Of a DNA stretch of 42,498 nucleotides, positions 8,260-15,890 are shown in pieces. The number at the start of each line of letters is the position of its first letter. Position 1 is the stretch's first letter. Below the pieces are notes generated by a model that was not told where the DNA came from, did not search any database, and was given only the letters and a program-made list of their open reading frames with translations. The position numbers and the translations under genes were made by a program. This DNA comes from Anaerolineaceae bacterium UBA1363 (GTDB lineage: Bacteria; Chloroflexota; Anaerolineae; Anaerolineales; Anaerolineaceae), in assembly GCA_002306055.1 (NCBI GenBank), contig DBRR01000008.1:66800-109297 (forward strand). Direction: 5' to 3'.

Positions 8260-8724
8260 CTATTTAATCGTGGAGAGGAAGAAGGGCAGTGTCATCTGGT
8301 CAATCTGACCCAGTTGCTCCTCAAAGAAGTTCACGTGTTCTTCTTCATCTGCCAAAATTGCGTCCAGGAGTTCCTTGGTGCCGTTGTCCTTCTCAGTGAT
8401 AACCAGTTTGATTGCGTCGTTGTACTTTTTCACTGCATCGGTTTCCAACATGAGATCATTCTTGAGCATCTCGTCCACGGTCTTGCCGATGTTAATGACA
8501 TCCAGCTCACTGACAATCGGACGACCTTCCAAAAACAGGATGCGCGCGATCAGCTTCTCAGCATGCTTCATCTCCTCGATGGCTCTATGCTGCTCAGCGT
8601 CTCCCAATTTGTCATAGCCCCAATCTTCGTACATTTCAGCATGCACCATGTACTGGCTGATGGCAGTCAATTCTTCACGCAGCAAAACATTTAACGTTTC
8701 AATAACTTTTTCGTTGCCTTTCAT
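8260..8724 (-). CDS. bfr: Bacterioferritin (second copy)
   Basis: Iron-storage subunit forming a 24-mer shell that oxidises Fe(II). The full ferroxidase set is present at canonical positions: E18, E51, H54, E94, E127 and H130. M52, the residue that ligates haem between two subunits in bacterioferritins, is also present. Length 154 is normal. It follows the first bfr by 11 bp with GGAGG before its ATG, so the two are cotranscribed. The two copies are clearly divergent, so it may be a distinct subunit of a mixed shell rather than a recent duplicate. Confidence 0.93.
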   Translation of the reverse strand: MKGNEKVIETLNVLLREELTAISQYMVHAEMYEDWGYDKLGDAEQHRAIEEMKHAEKLIARILFLEGRPIVSELDVINIGKTVDEMLKNDLMLETDAVKKYNDAIKLVITEKDNGTKELLDAILADEEEHVNFFEEQLGQIDQMTLPFFLSTIK

Positions 8725-8735
8725 ATATCCTCCGC

Positions 8736-9200
8736 TTACTTGACTGTGGTCAGATAAGTCTCAAGCCCCATCTGTTCGATTTGTTTGAGTTGTTCCTCGA
8801 TGTAATTGATATGTGCTTCTTCATCTTTCAGGATGCCATCGAGCAGTTCCTTGGTGCCGTTATCCAACAATTCTGTTGCCAGTTTGATGGCTTCGTTGTA
8901 GTTCTTGATGGCGACTTCTTCGGCTTGTCTGTCGTTTTCGAGCATGCCCGGGACGCTATCAGAGATATGCATCTTATTGAGCTTGTCCACCACTGGCGTC
9001 CCCTCAAGGAAGAGGATTCGCGCAATCAACTTCTCGGCATGCTTCATCTCGGTAATCGAGCGTTCTTCAATAGTGTGGTGGAGGAGTTCGTAGCCCCAAT
9101 CCGCACATTCCTCAGCATGAACAAAATACTGGTTGATGGCGGTTAGCTCATCTGCCAGTAAGAAGTTCAGTTTTTCAATGATTTCAGGTTTACCTTTCAT
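8736..9200 (-). CDS. bfr: Bacterioferritin (first copy)
   Basis: First gene of the tandem bacterioferritin pair. Ferroxidase ligands E18, E51, H54, E94, E127 and H130 and haem-ligand M52 are all present in 154 residues. Compared with its partner, the segment LHHTIEERSITEMKHAEK differs most, while the second half (AIKLATELLDNGTKELLDGIL) is close. AAAGGAG lies six bases before the ATG. Upstream are a TATAAT and three phased AATAATG repeats that could bind a regulator. Confidence 0.93.
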   Translation of the reverse strand: MKGKPEIIEKLNFLLADELTAINQYFVHAEECADWGYELLHHTIEERSITEMKHAEKLIARILFLEGTPVVDKLNKMHISDSVPGMLENDRQAEEVAIKNYNEAIKLATELLDNGTKELLDGILKDEEAHINYIEEQLKQIEQMGLETYLTTVK

Positions 9201-9230
9201 ACAACACTCCTTTCAGGTCTTCGCTTTCTA

Positions 9231-9236
9231 ATTATA
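9231..9236 (-). promoter_or_regulatory. -10 element of the bfr operon
   Basis: Minus-strand TATAAT about 30 bases before the first bfr ATG. No matching TTGACA-like hexamer is seen at 16-18 bp, which suggests an activated or non-canonical promoter. Confidence 0.5.
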
Positions 9237-9259
9237 TCCCAACTAAAGCCGATGTACTC

Positions 9260-9293
9260 TTTGAATAATGTTTTAAATAATGTTTGAATAATG
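9260..9293. repeat. Three helically phased AATAATG repeats upstream of bfr
   Basis: AATAATG occurs at 9264, 9276 and 9287 on the plus strand, each preceded by TTTGA or TTTTA. The spacings of 12 and 11 bp place the copies on one face of the helix, 24-62 bp upstream of the bfr -10 element. This is the layout of a cooperative regulator site; an iron-responsive factor is an inference from the target genes only. Confidence 0.55.
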
Positions 9294-9420
9294 CATAATT
9301 TACCAACAATGTCCAGAGTCTGATCTCGATGTAGACCCTGGGCACTGTTTAGACCTTCCAGACAGGGATGTGTGGAACCAGGCAGTCTCCACTACCACTA
9401 TCGTGAAGGTATGGGTCACT

Positions 9421-10491
9421 TCAGGCCAAGTCCTGGCGTCCAATCATCTTCAGATGCTCAACGAGAGCTTTCACCTCATCCGCTTGAGCCATGTCGCACA
9501 CCAGAAGGGCATCCGGGGTATCCACAATGATCATGTTCTCCAGACCTATCCCAGCCACCAGACGCTTGTCGCCAATGACCATTGAATTTTCCGAATTCCA
9601 CAGAATTACGTCGCCCCGTTTACTGTTGCCTTTATCATCCGAGTCGAGGACTGTCTTGAGGTTATTCCACGTACCCACATCCAGCCAATCCATATCGGCA
9701 GGCAATACGATCACACGTTTGGCGTTCTCCATGATGCCGTAGTCGATCGTCTGCTTGGGAATACCTTGCCATAATTCGTCTAAAATCGTATCATATCGAT
9801 CAGTGCCAATTGTATCGGCTATGCGCAGCAGGCATGCATACAGATCCGGCATCTGCGACTTAAACTCCTCCATGATTCGACGGACTTTCCAGATGAACAT
9901 CCCGCTATTCCAAGAGTATTTCCCCATATTAAGCATCCGTTGGGCATTTTGGGCGTTCGGCTTTTCCACAAAGCGCTGCGCGGTGTATGCCTTGAAGCCG
10001 AGTTTCTCCCCCAAAAGGTCTGCCTGTTCAATGTAACCATACGATGTCGATGGCCAGGTGGGTTTGATGCCAAGAGTGACGAGGTACTCGTCCCTGGCAA
10101 ATTCCAATGCGGAGCGAATAACCGAGCGAAAGACCTCCGGCTTGCCGATGATATGGTCAGCCGTCAGCACAGCCATGATTGCTTCGGGGTCACGTGCTTG
10201 CAAATGAATGGCTGCCAACCCGATCGCCGGTGCCGTGCCGCGACCTTCAGGCTCGACAATAAAATTCGCTTCAGGAATGGCTGGGACTTGCACATGTAAT
10301 ACCTGGTTGTGATCCGCGCTGGCTACTACCAGGATTTGTTCAGGCGAAAACAAAGGCAAAAGCCTCTCGACTGCAATTTCAAACATACTTTGATCGCCAT
10401 AAAGACGAAGTGCGGGTTTGGGGAGATGTTCACGGCTCAGCGGCCACAGACGCGTCCCAGCACCACCAGCCATGATCAAGGCATAATCCAT
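9421..10491 (-). CDS. manC: Mannose-1-phosphate guanylyltransferase
   Basis: Makes GDP-mannose from mannose 1-phosphate and GTP for glycan synthesis. The nucleotidyltransferase signature MAGGAGTRLWPLSRE..PKP is at the N-terminus, the sugar-phosphate motif RFVEKPNA near residue 170, and the C-terminal beta-helix segment follows. At 356 residues it is the monofunctional type, without the phosphomannose isomerase cupin of longer ManC proteins. GGAGG lies before the ATG with six bases between, and a TATAAT lies about 30 bases upstream (10522-10527). No other nucleotide-sugar gene is nearby. Confidence 0.93.
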   Translation of the reverse strand: MDYALIMAGGAGTRLWPLSREHLPKPALRLYGDQSMFEIAVERLLPLFSPEQILVVASADHNQVLHVQVPAIPEANFIVEPEGRGTAPAIGLAAIHLQARDPEAIMAVLTADHIIGKPEVFRSVIRSALEFARDEYLVTLGIKPTWPSTSYGYIEQADLLGEKLGFKAYTAQRFVEKPNAQNAQRMLNMGKYSWNSGMFIWKVRRIMEEFKSQMPDLYACLLRIADTIGTDRYDTILDELWQGIPKQTIDYGIMENAKRVIVLPADMDWLDVGTWNNLKTVLDSDDKGNSKRGDVILWNSENSMVIGDKRLVAGIGLENMIIVDTPDALLVCDMAQADEVKALVEHLKMIGRQDLA

Positions 10492-10518
10492 TGAAAGCCT
10501 CCAGAGTTTTGTGATACT

Positions 10519-10914
10519 CTAATTATACCCTTGCCCAGTGGGAAGCATGCCCCCATAAATTTCGCCCACCATCCCCCCCCGTGGATCTAAAGCTTCCAGC
10601 AACTCTGTTTGCGAGGGCTGGGCAACGGCTGCCTGCAGGACATTCTGTTGTCTGCGTAACTGCACCTGCGACACAAACTCAATACCCTGTCAGATGCTGA
10701 ATTGGATACCCTTTAGATGAACGTCACAGACGCCTTCAAATCGACGATAACAGCCGGTGGGAGGAGCACCGAAAAGCACCTCCTCGGGGCGCCAGGTGGC
10801 TACCAGGTGATACTGAGCGTTTAAACGAAAGCTAAACCCTGCCTCAGATGCGGTACTGAGATCGTCAAAAAAGCCCTCCCTAACAACAATATCTACACCT
10901 GCCTGGATGGCCAA
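10519..10914 (-). pseudogene. Degraded reading frame of unknown function, interrupted by TGA
   Basis: On the minus strand an open frame from about 10914 reads to a TGA at 10692-10690, then continues in the same frame for a further 56 codons to TAG at 10519. Both halves look protein-like (for example SFRLNAQYHLVATWRPEE before and VSQVQLRRQQNVLQAAVAQ after). An in-frame stop lies just upstream of 10914 and no ribosome site is seen, so the N-terminus is missing or the frame is broken there too. I do not recognise the family. It abuts the manC promoter. No SECIS-like hairpin follows the TGA, so decay is preferred over selenocysteine. Confidence 0.35.
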
Positions 10915-11825
10915 CGAGCTTAGTCATCAACCCTTTTGAAACTAAGGCGCGTGCCGTTGGAATTTATTACGAACATGAGGCTTGACTGCGGTAGGTAAGG
11001 TTTTCTGTTGGTCGTTCCCGAAAACCTATAGCGCCATCCCCTCGTGCCCAAAAATGCGGACCTGATTGAATAAATGACAAATGTTGCGATTGCCCCTGAC
11101 CTTTTATGAGGTGTAAAGTTATTAGATGAAGATAATTTGTGTTTACCTACGATCGGAGATCCATCCTTACATACTGTTCGTTAATTAATACAAATTGGCT
11201 ACGCGCAAAACCAAGCATTCCATCAATCCCATACTCTCCCCCAACCCACCCTAATATTTGCCTAACCAATTGAAGATTTCAAATCGTCTGGACCGTCTTT
11301 TTCTATTTCTACAACTATCTCATCTTCCTTACACTTCTGACTCTTACGTTATTTTCAACTTAGGCATTTCTGGCTACGCGCAATACTACACGATTATTTA
11401 GCCCCCAAGTCGTTTCGATGGAGCGCACCTCACATGTTGAGCACCCCCGTCCTTTCCGATTTAACGCACCTCACATAAGTATCGATGGCTATGCGCATAT
11501 TATATTCCTTGTATTTGCTCACCAAGCTGTAACATTATCTTTCTCTCTCATGACCAGACCATATTTTTCCTATATTCAAGGGTGGCTACGCGCATGATTT
11601 TCAATATAAGAATCGGAATCTTGACAAGACCGAAAAAAAATCATCCGATTCTCAGTGTGTTGGAAAACCGCCAGCCAATGCCTCAGGGATTACCCTGCCC
11701 TACTCTAACAGGGGTGGCGAGCTAGATCCCGGTTTCGCCAGAATTCTATTCGGTTTTGGAAGGTAATTAATCTTCCAAATCCTGCTCTAAGGCAGGCGCT
11801 AAATTCACATTATCTAAAAGTGGGG
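10915..11825. other. Non-coding stretch with repeats, next to the replication/partition module
   Basis: About 900 bp with no supported gene. It contains four copies of a 12-mer TGGCTACGCGCA (one with a single change) and two copies of CGCACCTCACAT (11424 and 11465, 41 bp apart). Much of 11220-11340 is pyrimidine-rich on the plus strand. It lies downstream of the 706-residue gene and may be part of the replicon's cis-acting region. Confidence 0.5.
11196..11594 (+). repeat. Cluster of four TGGCTACGCGCA direct repeats
   Basis: Copies start at 11196, 11371, 11486 (TGGCTATGCGCA) and 11583, all in the same orientation, separated by 163, 103 and 85 bp. Two further exact copies lie inside coding sequence at 744 and 1531, and a related inverted form TGCGCATAGCTA lies at 17554 near the third parS-like palindrome. 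A specific 12-mer is expected far less than once in a window of this size. Confidence 0.6.
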
Positions 11826-13946
11826 TTAGTCCTTCACATCCAGAGCGTCCGCCAGGCGGCGAAGTAATTTCAAACGTCCCGGGTTATCTGCCACAGGCTG
11901 CAGCAGGGACTCCAGGTCTTCACTTCCGGCTCCACTATTAATCGCGGGTCCCAGGTAGTTTTGTTCCATCCTGCGCATGGTTTTCTTCAGCATCCTGCTC
12001 AGCTCTCCCGCCTGTAGATCTGCCAGTCGGGCTGCTGGTCCAGGTGGAGTCTGTTGATTCTCGAGCACCGTCGCAATCGCAAAACTGACCGGGCTGTGGA
12101 TCTCAGCGTTCAGGCTGCCTGCTATCAGCCATGCCAAAAAACTCTTTTCGAGCCCCAGATTTTGGATCCTTTTCCGCAGCTCGGGGTTGATTCCTTTCAA
12201 CAATTTGTTGTAATCCCAGCGTTTGTCACAATTATCCGTAGAACTCTCGAGTTTCTCATAAGCCGAACCGACCGCCTGCGCAACTATTTTGGATGGAATA
12301 GTTTCTTGATTGATAAAGGGAGCATATTTAAGTTTATTTAATATCTTAATTATTGTATCAAACTGACAAATTCCCGCCTCGATGAGAGTCTCAAAATAAT
12401 AATTTAGCCCATCCACGAGCGTATCAAAATGACATATTTGCGCGGGATCCAAAGTCTCATTCTGACATAATCCCGCGCCCACTAATGTCTCAAAATAACA
12501 TAATCGGACCGGATTGGCTTCTGCGTTGTTCAACATAGCGCGCTGCAATTGCACATTGGAGGCATAAGTGCTGAGCAATTCCGGGCTGACCGGATCGGGA
12601 GGGGCGAAGAGGAATGCATACAGCGCTTGTTTCAAGGACTCATCGGCAGCGGTCAGTTGCACCTCAGACACCTGCAGATGCCAGTCGGTACCGGTTTCAC
12701 TGGAACGTGTATCGAGTCGGCAGAGATATTGGCTGGCAAGATCGCGATTTGCCTGCCGCCACTGCCTGGTATAGGCGGATTCAGGGCTGACATCAGTCGA
12801 TTTCGGGCGGCCGCGTTTACTCGGTTTGGCATGGGGAATGCGTTTGGGGAGCGTTTCCGAACGAATCCAGCCCTGCAGGGTGGGCAAACCGCCAGGCACC
12901 CAGAAGGTGTTGCGGTCTTTGCCGCGCGCCCAGTCCACATAGCAGCAATTCTTACACATGAGATAGAGCACCCCGAGGTCATCGCCCAGTTCAGGCAAGA
13001 CCCGCTGGAACCAATACCAAGGCACCGCCAGGAAGCTCTCCGGGCGGATCAAGTGGCTTGCCAGCCGGTCGCACAATCCCGCCAGGGTGGGGTCCAGGGG
13101 TTGTGGCGCAAGGGCACGGCTGACCACCTGATGAACGCTGGCCGGCTCAGTGAAGAGCGCAGCCGCCTTTTCATCTGGCAGACGATAAGGGAATACGAGG
13201 ATCTGGTCCCGGGGGATTGTGATCGCTTTGGAAAGAACCGCCAGAGGATCGAGCGGAAGACCCTGGGCAAGCAGCCAGTCATAGAGGTCCTGGGCGTCGC
13301 CGGGGGTAAGGATCAAGCCACGATAGTGGTACGTGTTAGGTTCCCGCTGGATGTGCCCCTCAGAGATGCGGTGCTTAGGCTCAGCCCTTTGGACAAACCA
13401 ATCCATGTCACCCTGTTGGAAAATCCGGAAAAATTTAGCCCGGCTGATGACATTTCCGAGAGTTTTCAACAGTGTCTGGACATTGATCGTAACCGTGTCA
13501 TTCTGGCGCGGATAGAGTTGATCAGCGCCATGCTCTCGAGAGGCTCGATAAAATGCCTGACGCAGGGCAGTGGCAATTAATACCGCTGAAGAACCCACGT
13601 AAGGGACAAAACGCAGGAGATAGGAGGGTACAGCTGCGATCGAATCTGGTTTCAGGATCGCATCCGTCACGTTCGCTGCAGCGATCTCAACACGGAAGGA
13701 GGTTGATTCTGTGCCCATGGGCACACTTTTTTCCAGGTTCAGGCGTAAATGCTTCCCGGTTTTATCCTGAATGACGGTTTCGATCAGGGGATAATACTGA
13801 CACAGGCCGGAATAAACCAACTCACTGGCAGTAATCGTGAAATTGCCGTCAAAGCCGAGTTTGCTGGAATCTATCAATCCCTGAAGCTGCTCATTTTCCA
13901 GCCCAGCCAAAGATTCCAAGATCTCAGTCCAACCGTTATCTTCCAT
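11826..13946 (-). CDS. Large protein of unknown function; candidate replication initiator
   Basis: A 706-residue cytoplasmic protein I cannot place in a family. Visible parts: an N-terminal segment that may be a winged-helix region (TLLKTLGNVISRAKFFRIF, about residues 155-175); a CKNCC motif near 335; a basic linker KPSKRGRPKS resembling an AT-hook (about 380); and, near residues 476-530, five 11-residue repeats of the form CxFETL. The DNA encoding those repeats has an exact 33-bp period and also occurs outside the gene. It lies 42 bp after an ExeA-like ATPase on the same strand, divergent from parA and parB. The gap holds ACCGG and CCGGT arms around the only GGAG. The initiator role is inferred from context and iteron-like repeats. 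Confidence 0.6.
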   Translation of the reverse strand: MEDNGWTEILESLAGLENEQLQGLIDSSKLGFDGNFTITASELVYSGLCQYYPLIETVIQDKTGKHLRLNLEKSVPMGTESTSFRVEIAAANVTDAILKPDSIAAVPSYLLRFVPYVGSSAVLIATALRQAFYRASREHGADQLYPRQNDTVTINVQTLLKTLGNVISRAKFFRIFQQGDMDWFVQRAEPKHRISEGHIQREPNTYHYRGLILTPGDAQDLYDWLLAQGLPLDPLAVLSKAITIPRDQILVFPYRLPDEKAAALFTEPASVHQVVSRALAPQPLDPTLAGLCDRLASHLIRPESFLAVPWYWFQRVLPELGDDLGVLYLMCKNCCYVDWARGKDRNTFWVPGGLPTLQGWIRSETLPKRIPHAKPSKRGRPKSTDVSPESAYTRQWRQANRDLASQYLCRLDTRSSETGTDWHLQVSEVQLTAADESLKQALYAFLFAPPDPVSPELLSTYASNVQLQRAMLNNAEANPVRLCYFETLVGAGLCQNETLDPAQICHFDTLVDGLNYYFETLIEAGICQFDTIIKILNKLKYAPFINQETIPSKIVAQAVGSAYEKLESSTDNCDKRWDYNKLLKGINPELRKRIQNLGLEKSFLAWLIAGSLNAEIHSPVSFAIATVLENQQTPPGPAARLADLQAGELSRMLKKTMRRMEQNYLGPAINSGAGSEDLESLLQPVADNPGRLKLLRRLADALDVKD
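12355..12519. repeat. Five 33-bp direct repeats (iteron-like) inside the 706-residue gene
   Basis: Repeat starts at 12355, 12388, 12421, 12454 and 12487, exactly 33 bp apart. The first 18 bases are conserved around GTMTCAAAATGACAWATT, the rest is variable. In the protein the repeats read as 11-residue units with a Cys (Tyr in one copy), an aromatic, Asp/Glu and Thr-Leu. A non-coding copy lies at 17584-17601, which argues that the DNA sequence itself is recognised. Confidence 0.75.
13710..13725. repeat. parS-like 16-bp palindrome, copy 1
   Basis: TGTGCCCATGGGCACA, a perfect palindrome, inside the 5' part of the 706-residue gene (its codons give PMGT). Identical to copies at 15829 and 17492. 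It has the same length and TGT...ACA ends as the chromosomal parS consensus TGTTTCACGTGAAACA. Confidence 0.75.
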
Positions 13947-13988
13947 TTTTCAGTTACACCGGTCATCTCCGGTCTGTAGTCACCAATT

Positions 13989-14810
13989 TTACCCAGCAGC
14001 ACCAGGACGGAACGGGAAGATACCCATCCTCAGACTGCCTTTTTGTTCTTCGAGCAGCTTCTCCAAGTGCTCACTGCCCAGGCGCAAAGCCTCACTCAGT
14101 GAGCCATGTGATTGTTCTGCCAGGTTGAACATCGTTTCTTGTGGAATTAGCTTCAGCGGATCCGGATGCCCGGCGGACATCATCCGCGCATAGAGCAGGG
14201 AAGCTACTTCCACTACCTCTGGAGCGCGGAACGGCACATAGAGTCCCAGGAATTGATTCAACGATCCGATATTGCTGGTGTTGTTATTGATATCCTGTAA
14301 GAAGATAATCGTCTTGATCTTTTTACTATGCTCCACTGACCAATCCAGCATCTGATTAAGGTAATCCTGATCGATCGGCGGGCCATCCAATACAATCAAG
14401 AGCTGATCGTCGCTGTTTTCCAGCCGCTCAAAAATGCTCTCAATCCGATTTGCGTTTGACCTGGAGGAGGGCAGGGAAAGGGTCTCTATCACGGCCATCA
14501 AAAAGTGGCGCGGTTCCGTAAGGATATTGGTGTTCATATAGAGCCCCAGCACCTGGCCTCTCTGCTCAAAAATGAAATGGGTTTCAGCCAGCTTCATTGC
14601 CAGCATGCTCTTTCCGCCTCCGCTTGGCCCAGCAATCACACCCAGGTTCTTGGAGGGGTCTTTCTGGTCCGCAATGAAACCATGAGCTACCTCCAGCACC
14701 TTGCGCTGCTCAGCCAGGTTTGGATAGAAAAAGCGCGTGTCACCATAACGCCTAAAAGGATGTTCAAGAAATTGGGCATTCAAAAAATCAGAGCTGGTCA
14801 ACATCTTCAC
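13989..14810 (-). CDS. ExeA/TniB-like AAA ATPase
   Basis: A 273-residue P-loop ATPase. Walker A is AGPSGGGKS (about residues 60-68), Walker B is LLIVLDG (about 138-144), and the N-terminus (FRRYGDTRFFYPNLAEQRK) matches the entry segment of ExeA-type ATPases. Related proteins load or regulate partner proteins on DNA or cell wall, for example TniB in Tn7-like elements, but no transposase is present here. It is first in a two-gene operon with the 706-residue protein and divergent from parA, so a role in replication or partition of the module is inferred. The start may be GTG at 14810 or the ATG two codons later; neither has a clear ribosome site. Confidence 0.72.
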   Translation of the reverse strand: MKMLTSSDFLNAQFLEHPFRRYGDTRFFYPNLAEQRKVLEVAHGFIADQKDPSKNLGVIAGPSGGGKSMLAMKLAETHFIFEQRGQVLGLYMNTNILTEPRHFLMAVIETLSLPSSRSNANRIESIFERLENSDDQLLIVLDGPPIDQDYLNQMLDWSVEHSKKIKTIIFLQDINNNTSNIGSLNQFLGLYVPFRAPEVVEVASLLYARMMSAGHPDPLKLIPQETMFNLAEQSHGSLSEALRLGSEHLEKLLEEQKGSLRMGIFPFRPGAAG

Positions 14811-14871
14811 CGCCGTATTATTTGATGTTTGTAGCTTAGCACTGGCGTGGAGTTAAGTCAAGTACTTAATT

Positions 14872-14956
14872 ATTATAGCTAAGTTCGACAAAGTGAGAAC
14901 GAAAAAAGATTCAAAAATCAAGACCGACTTGTAAAAATGAAAAACTAATGTAAAAT
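14872..14956. promoter_or_regulatory. Divergent promoter region between the ATPase gene and parA
   Basis: Towards parA, TTGTAA (14929-14934) and TAAAAT (14951-14956) are 16 bp apart, followed by GAGG five bases before the parA ATG. Towards the ATPase gene, a minus-strand TATAAT lies at 14877-14872 without a clear -35. The 187-bp spacer is AT-rich. Confidence 0.5.
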
Positions 14957-14997
14957 AGAAGAGTGCATTATCATGACGGGAATCGGGTGAGGATCTA

Positions 14998-15828
14998 ATG
15001 GCAATTATATCTCTGATCAATCGTAAGGGGGGCGTTGGCAAGTCTACTATCAGCATCAATTTGGCTGCTGGTTTGGCAACCCATGGTTCCCGCAAACCCG
15101 GTAGCAAGCCAGTGCTCCTGATCGATATGGATGATCAGCTTTCGGCTACGATCACTGCCATGGGCGGCGGTTTCGATGATAAGTTTATCCCCGCAATCAC
15201 CGCGGAGAACAACTATCCCCAGGCTCTTGAGAACGGATACGGAGCAAGCGAATCGCTGATCGTGGATTCTTTGATCCCGCGTAATCGCAGTGAGAAAGTA
15301 AAACTATTTCGTACCAACAAAGCCAGGATGGAAGGATTAGAAGCCGCACTTAAGGGGCGTGAAGATCCTGCCTTTCAACTGACATATTTTTTGGAACCTA
15401 TCCGGGATGATTATTCTTACATCATCATCGACAACCCACCTTCAGCCGGGATGTTACCCATGAATTCCCTGGTTGCCAGCAGTCACGTTTTGATACCAAT
15501 CGAACCGGATGGGCTCAGCCTGATCGGATTGGCAGATATCCTGCGCATGGTTGAAAATGTGCGCAAAACCACCAACCCTGACCTTGAAGTCCTCGGCATC
15601 ATTCCCTCACGCTACAGGATGATCAGACGGCAATCACGCGACGTGATAGAAGACATGGAGCGTATGTATGGGCATCTGCTTCTACCCTACGTAAAAGATC
15701 TGGCGGATATTTCTGCCGCTACCACAGCAGGCTATGACGTTTTCTCGTTCTGCCCGGAGAAGTCACAGGCTTATCGCTGCCTTTCCAACCTGGTCGATGC
15801 CGTTTTAGGCAAACTCGGAGCCGCCTGA
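14998..15828 (+). CDS. parA: ParA-type partition ATPase
   Basis: Walker-type DNA-segregation ATPase that moves ParB-parS complexes over the nucleoid. The deviant Walker A motif KGGVGKST with its signature lysine is at residues 10-17; DMDDQLSAT and YIIIDNPPSAGMLPMNSL carry the A' and B motifs. At 276 residues it lacks the N-terminal helix-turn-helix of larger plasmid ParA proteins. An insert of about 60 residues (NYPQALENGYGASESL onward) follows the A' motif. GAGG lies five bases before the ATG. It is followed by a parS-like palindrome directly after the stop codon, then parB. Confidence 0.92.
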   Translation: MAIISLINRKGGVGKSTISINLAAGLATHGSRKPGSKPVLLIDMDDQLSATITAMGGGFDDKFIPAITAENNYPQALENGYGASESLIVDSLIPRNRSEKVKLFRTNKARMEGLEAALKGREDPAFQLTYFLEPIRDDYSYIIIDNPPSAGMLPMNSLVASSHVLIPIEPDGLSLIGLADILRMVENVRKTTNPDLEVLGIIPSRYRMIRRQSRDVIEDMERMYGHLLLPYVKDLADISAATTAGYDVFSFCPEKSQAYRCLSNLVDAVLGKLGAA

Positions 15829-15844
15829 TGTGCCCATGGGCACA
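15829..15844. repeat. parS-like 16-bp palindrome, copy 2
   Basis: TGTGCCCATGGGCACA begins at the base after the parA stop codon and lies 47 bp before parB. Placement between parA and parB is typical for a centromere or autoregulatory site. Confidence 0.8.
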
Positions 15845-15890
15845 GTTCACGGCATAGAGCAGATCTGGCTTAATTTTTTGAGGAGAAACC

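Noticed and set aside
10690..10692. TGA in the remnant frame as a third selenocysteine codon
   Set aside because: No hairpin with a suitable loop was found 16-37 nt downstream, the frame has no start, and the family is unknown.
11196..11594. CRISPR array
   Set aside because: Repeats are only 12 bp, spacers are unequal (163, 103 and 85 bp) and no cas genes are present.
12549..13580. 343-codon plus-strand frame across the 706-residue gene
   Set aside because: It is antisense to a longer, better supported gene, has low-complexity Arg/Gln-rich composition and no ribosome site.
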